A stretch of 6,350 nucleotides of DNA from assembly GCA_964614415.1 (NCBI GenBank), contig CAZTLE010000219.1, forward strand, positions 1-6,350. Direction: 5' to 3'. Under the pieces are notes generated by a model, which was not told the origin of the DNA, ran no database searches, and saw nothing but the letters and a program-made list of their open reading frames with translations. This document shows positions 5,675 to 6,350 of the stretch, in pieces. Positions within the stretch are counted from its first letter, which is position 1. Each line of letters begins with the position of its first letter. Source of the DNA: CAZTLE01 sp964614415. GTDB taxonomy: Bacteria; Bacteroidota; Bacteroidia; Flavobacteriales; Flavobacteriaceae. Made by a program: the position numbers and the translations under genes.

Positions 5675-5720
5675 AACTACTAGCCAAGAACCATGAGTCA
5701 CGAACCAGGACCACTCACGA

Positions 5721-5832
5721 ATAAACCCATAAACAGATAAACCCATAAACAAATAAACGCATAAACAAATCAACAAATAACTTAATAACCCAATAACTCA
5801 TTAACCTAACAACTCAACAACCAAACACCTAA
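5721..5832. repeat. Fourteen-unit octamer tandem array (ATAAACNN type)
   Basis: Fourteen consecutive 8-bp units remain in register across 112 bases. The first six are ATAAAC plus two variable bases. Later units drift through ATAACYYA-like and ACAACYMA-like forms towards ACACCTAA. The + strand of the array contains only two G residues (5736 and 5759). The gradient from regular to diverged units suggests growth at the left end or decay at the right. It directly follows the heptamer locus and precedes the promoter of the HXXEE gene. Confidence 0.8.
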
Positions 5833-5857
5833 AGTTCAACTATTTACGATTATTTCT

Positions 5858-5865
5858 TACCTTTA
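5858..5865 (+). promoter_or_regulatory. Possible promoter -7 element for the HXXEE gene
   Basis: TACCTTTA differs from TAnnTTTG only at the last base and is placed to give a short leader (about 12 bases) before the ATG at 5885. No TTG occurs at the right distance upstream because the octamer array occupies that space. This is a weak call. Confidence 0.3.
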
Positions 5866-5884
5866 AGGAAACCTCTCTGTACTA

Positions 5885-6289
5885 ATGAACGGCAAAGTAC
5901 ATCTCGCTTTTCTCGCCGTTGTTATTCTTCAGGCGTTTCACTCTGTCGAGGAGTATGTGGGTCAGTTATGGGAGAATTTTCCGCCCGCGACTTTCCTGTG
6001 TGGCCTAATATCAGATGATCTTGAAAAGGGATTCCTGATCATCAATATCGGACTCTTCGTAGCAGGTCTCATTGTTTGGTGGTTTGTCGTCAAGCCAAAT
6101 CGAATCTCTGCAGGTTTCTTTATCTGGTTTTGGATCGTAATTGAACTCATCAATGGAGTAGGGCATCCGGTATGGTCGGTCATGCAGAATAGTTACACGC
6201 CAGGGCTTATCACCGCACCTTTACTATTCATCGCTGCGATTCACCTGATGCGGATGTGGTTACTTCGGTCACCTATTGTGGAGCATTGA
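5885..6289 (+). CDS. HXXEE domain-containing membrane protein
   Basis: This 134-residue, very hydrophobic protein has about four predicted membrane segments (roughly residues 4-18, 49-69, 76-92 and 107-125) and should sit in the inner membrane. It carries the motif HSVEE (His19, Glu22, Glu23), which defines the HXXEE family of unknown function. It also has the later conserved-type residues Asn90, His94 (NGVGHPVW) and Tyr104-Thr-Pro-Gly (YTPGLIT). The intramembrane His/Glu/Asn/His cluster could bind a metal or form a catalytic site, but no reaction is established for the family. Membrane-embedded hydrolase-like chemistry is only a speculation. The length is slightly short for the family but complete. 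The gene stands alone, bracketed by tandem-repeat DNA on both sides, with a heptamer array starting about 10 bases after its stop. Confidence 0.75.
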   Translation: MNGKVHLAFLAVVILQAFHSVEEYVGQLWENFPPATFLCGLISDDLEKGFLIINIGLFVAGLIVWWFVVKPNRISAGFFIWFWIVIELINGVGHPVWSVMQNSYTPGLITAPLLFIAAIHLMRMWLLRSPIVEH

Positions 6290-6298
6290 GTGATTCGA

Positions 6299-6350
6299 AC
6301 GTAGTGAGTACTGAGTAGTGAGTAGTGAGTAGTGAGTAGTGAGTAGTGAG
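6299..6350. repeat. GAGTAGT heptamer array at the window edge
   Basis: After a degenerate unit ACGTAGT (6299) and GAGTACT (6306), five perfect GAGTAGT units follow (6313-6347), and the array continues past the window. The word is the same as in the arrays at 5462-5489 and 5602-5629, but more uniform, suggesting recent expansion. Its full length cannot be seen. Confidence 0.85.

Larger units (their letters stand above)
5442..5713. repeat. Composite heptamer repeat locus with a duplicated ~140-bp module
   Basis: Three different 7-bp tandem words follow one another in fixed order, twice. They are a loose RnGAnYC type (5442-5455, 5553-5587, 5686-5713), GAGTAKT (5462-5489, 5602-5629) and AACCTGY (5514-5548, 5654-5674). 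The segment 5483-5537 aligns with 5623-5677 at an offset of exactly 140 bp with about 49 of 55 positions identical. Between the GAGTAKT and AACCTGY parts, each copy has the same small hairpin (stem ATTGAG, loop AGTCG). The arrangement recalls heptanucleotide STRR repeats known from cyanobacteria, but the words differ. The function is unknown. Confidence 0.8.
5228..5884. other. Gene-free region between the proline dehydrogenase and HXXEE genes
   Basis: No credible gene is present in these 657 bases on either strand. The region holds the hairpin element at 5285-5363, a short unassigned stretch (5364-5441) with only a 5-bp AGGTC/GACCT hairpin at 5371-5388, the composite heptamer repeats (5442-5713), the octamer array (5721-5832), and the promoter region of the next gene. 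Reading frames that cross the repeats encode only 7-residue periodic peptides and are artefacts. Confidence 0.8.

Noticed and set aside
5511..5714. Minus-strand open frame of 67 codons across the repeats
   Set aside because: It is only the heptamer repeats read as codons, giving 7-residue periodic peptide segments. It has no promoter or leader and no resemblance to a folded protein.
5721..5832. CRISPR array
   Set aside because: The units are 8 bp with no spacers; this is a plain tandem array and no cas genes are present.

Overview
The window looks like a chromosomal stretch from a member of the Flavobacteriia (Bacteroidota). The protein types agree with this, especially the 390-residue stand-alone proline dehydrogenase and the small acidic protein behind aroB. 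Several intergenic sequences match the Bacteroidota promoter form (TTG, a spacer, then TAnnTTTG) exactly. Start codons are preceded by A-rich leaders without clear Shine-Dalgarno sequences. The genus cannot be decided from what is visible.

Layout. 1-249: AT-rich non-coding DNA with two related operator-like palindromes (160-177 and 195-212) leading into a TAnnTTTG promoter. 250-1395 (+): cytosolic M14 zinc carboxypeptidase-like enzyme. 1458-1943 (+): Lrp/AsnC regulator with its own promoter. 1997-2518 (+): DinB-family protein, probably cotranscribed with the regulator. 2542-2835 (-): small conserved-looking acidic protein. 2915-3982 (-): 3-dehydroquinate synthase (aroB). 4055-5227 (+): proline dehydrogenase, divergent from aroB, with two -7 elements packed two bases apart. 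5228-5884: a 657-base gene-free region with a 79-nt long imperfect hairpin (5285-5363), a duplicated module of 7-bp tandem words (5442-5713) and a 14-unit array of 8-bp words (5721-5832). 5885-6289 (+): small HXXEE-motif membrane protein. 6299-6350: another GAGTAGT heptamer array running off the window.

How the genes relate. Most are housekeeping or amino-acid metabolism genes: aroB serves the shikimate pathway and the proline dehydrogenase starts proline catabolism. The Lrp/AsnC protein is a plausible amino-acid-sensing regulator, but nothing in the sequence ties it to a specific target. I see no defence system, prophage, transposase, CRISPR array, tRNA or rRNA.

The most unusual content is non-coding: the structured 79-nt element after the proline dehydrogenase gene, the mixed heptamer/octamer repeat locus bracketing the HXXEE gene, and the palindrome pair placed over the promoter of the M14 peptidase.
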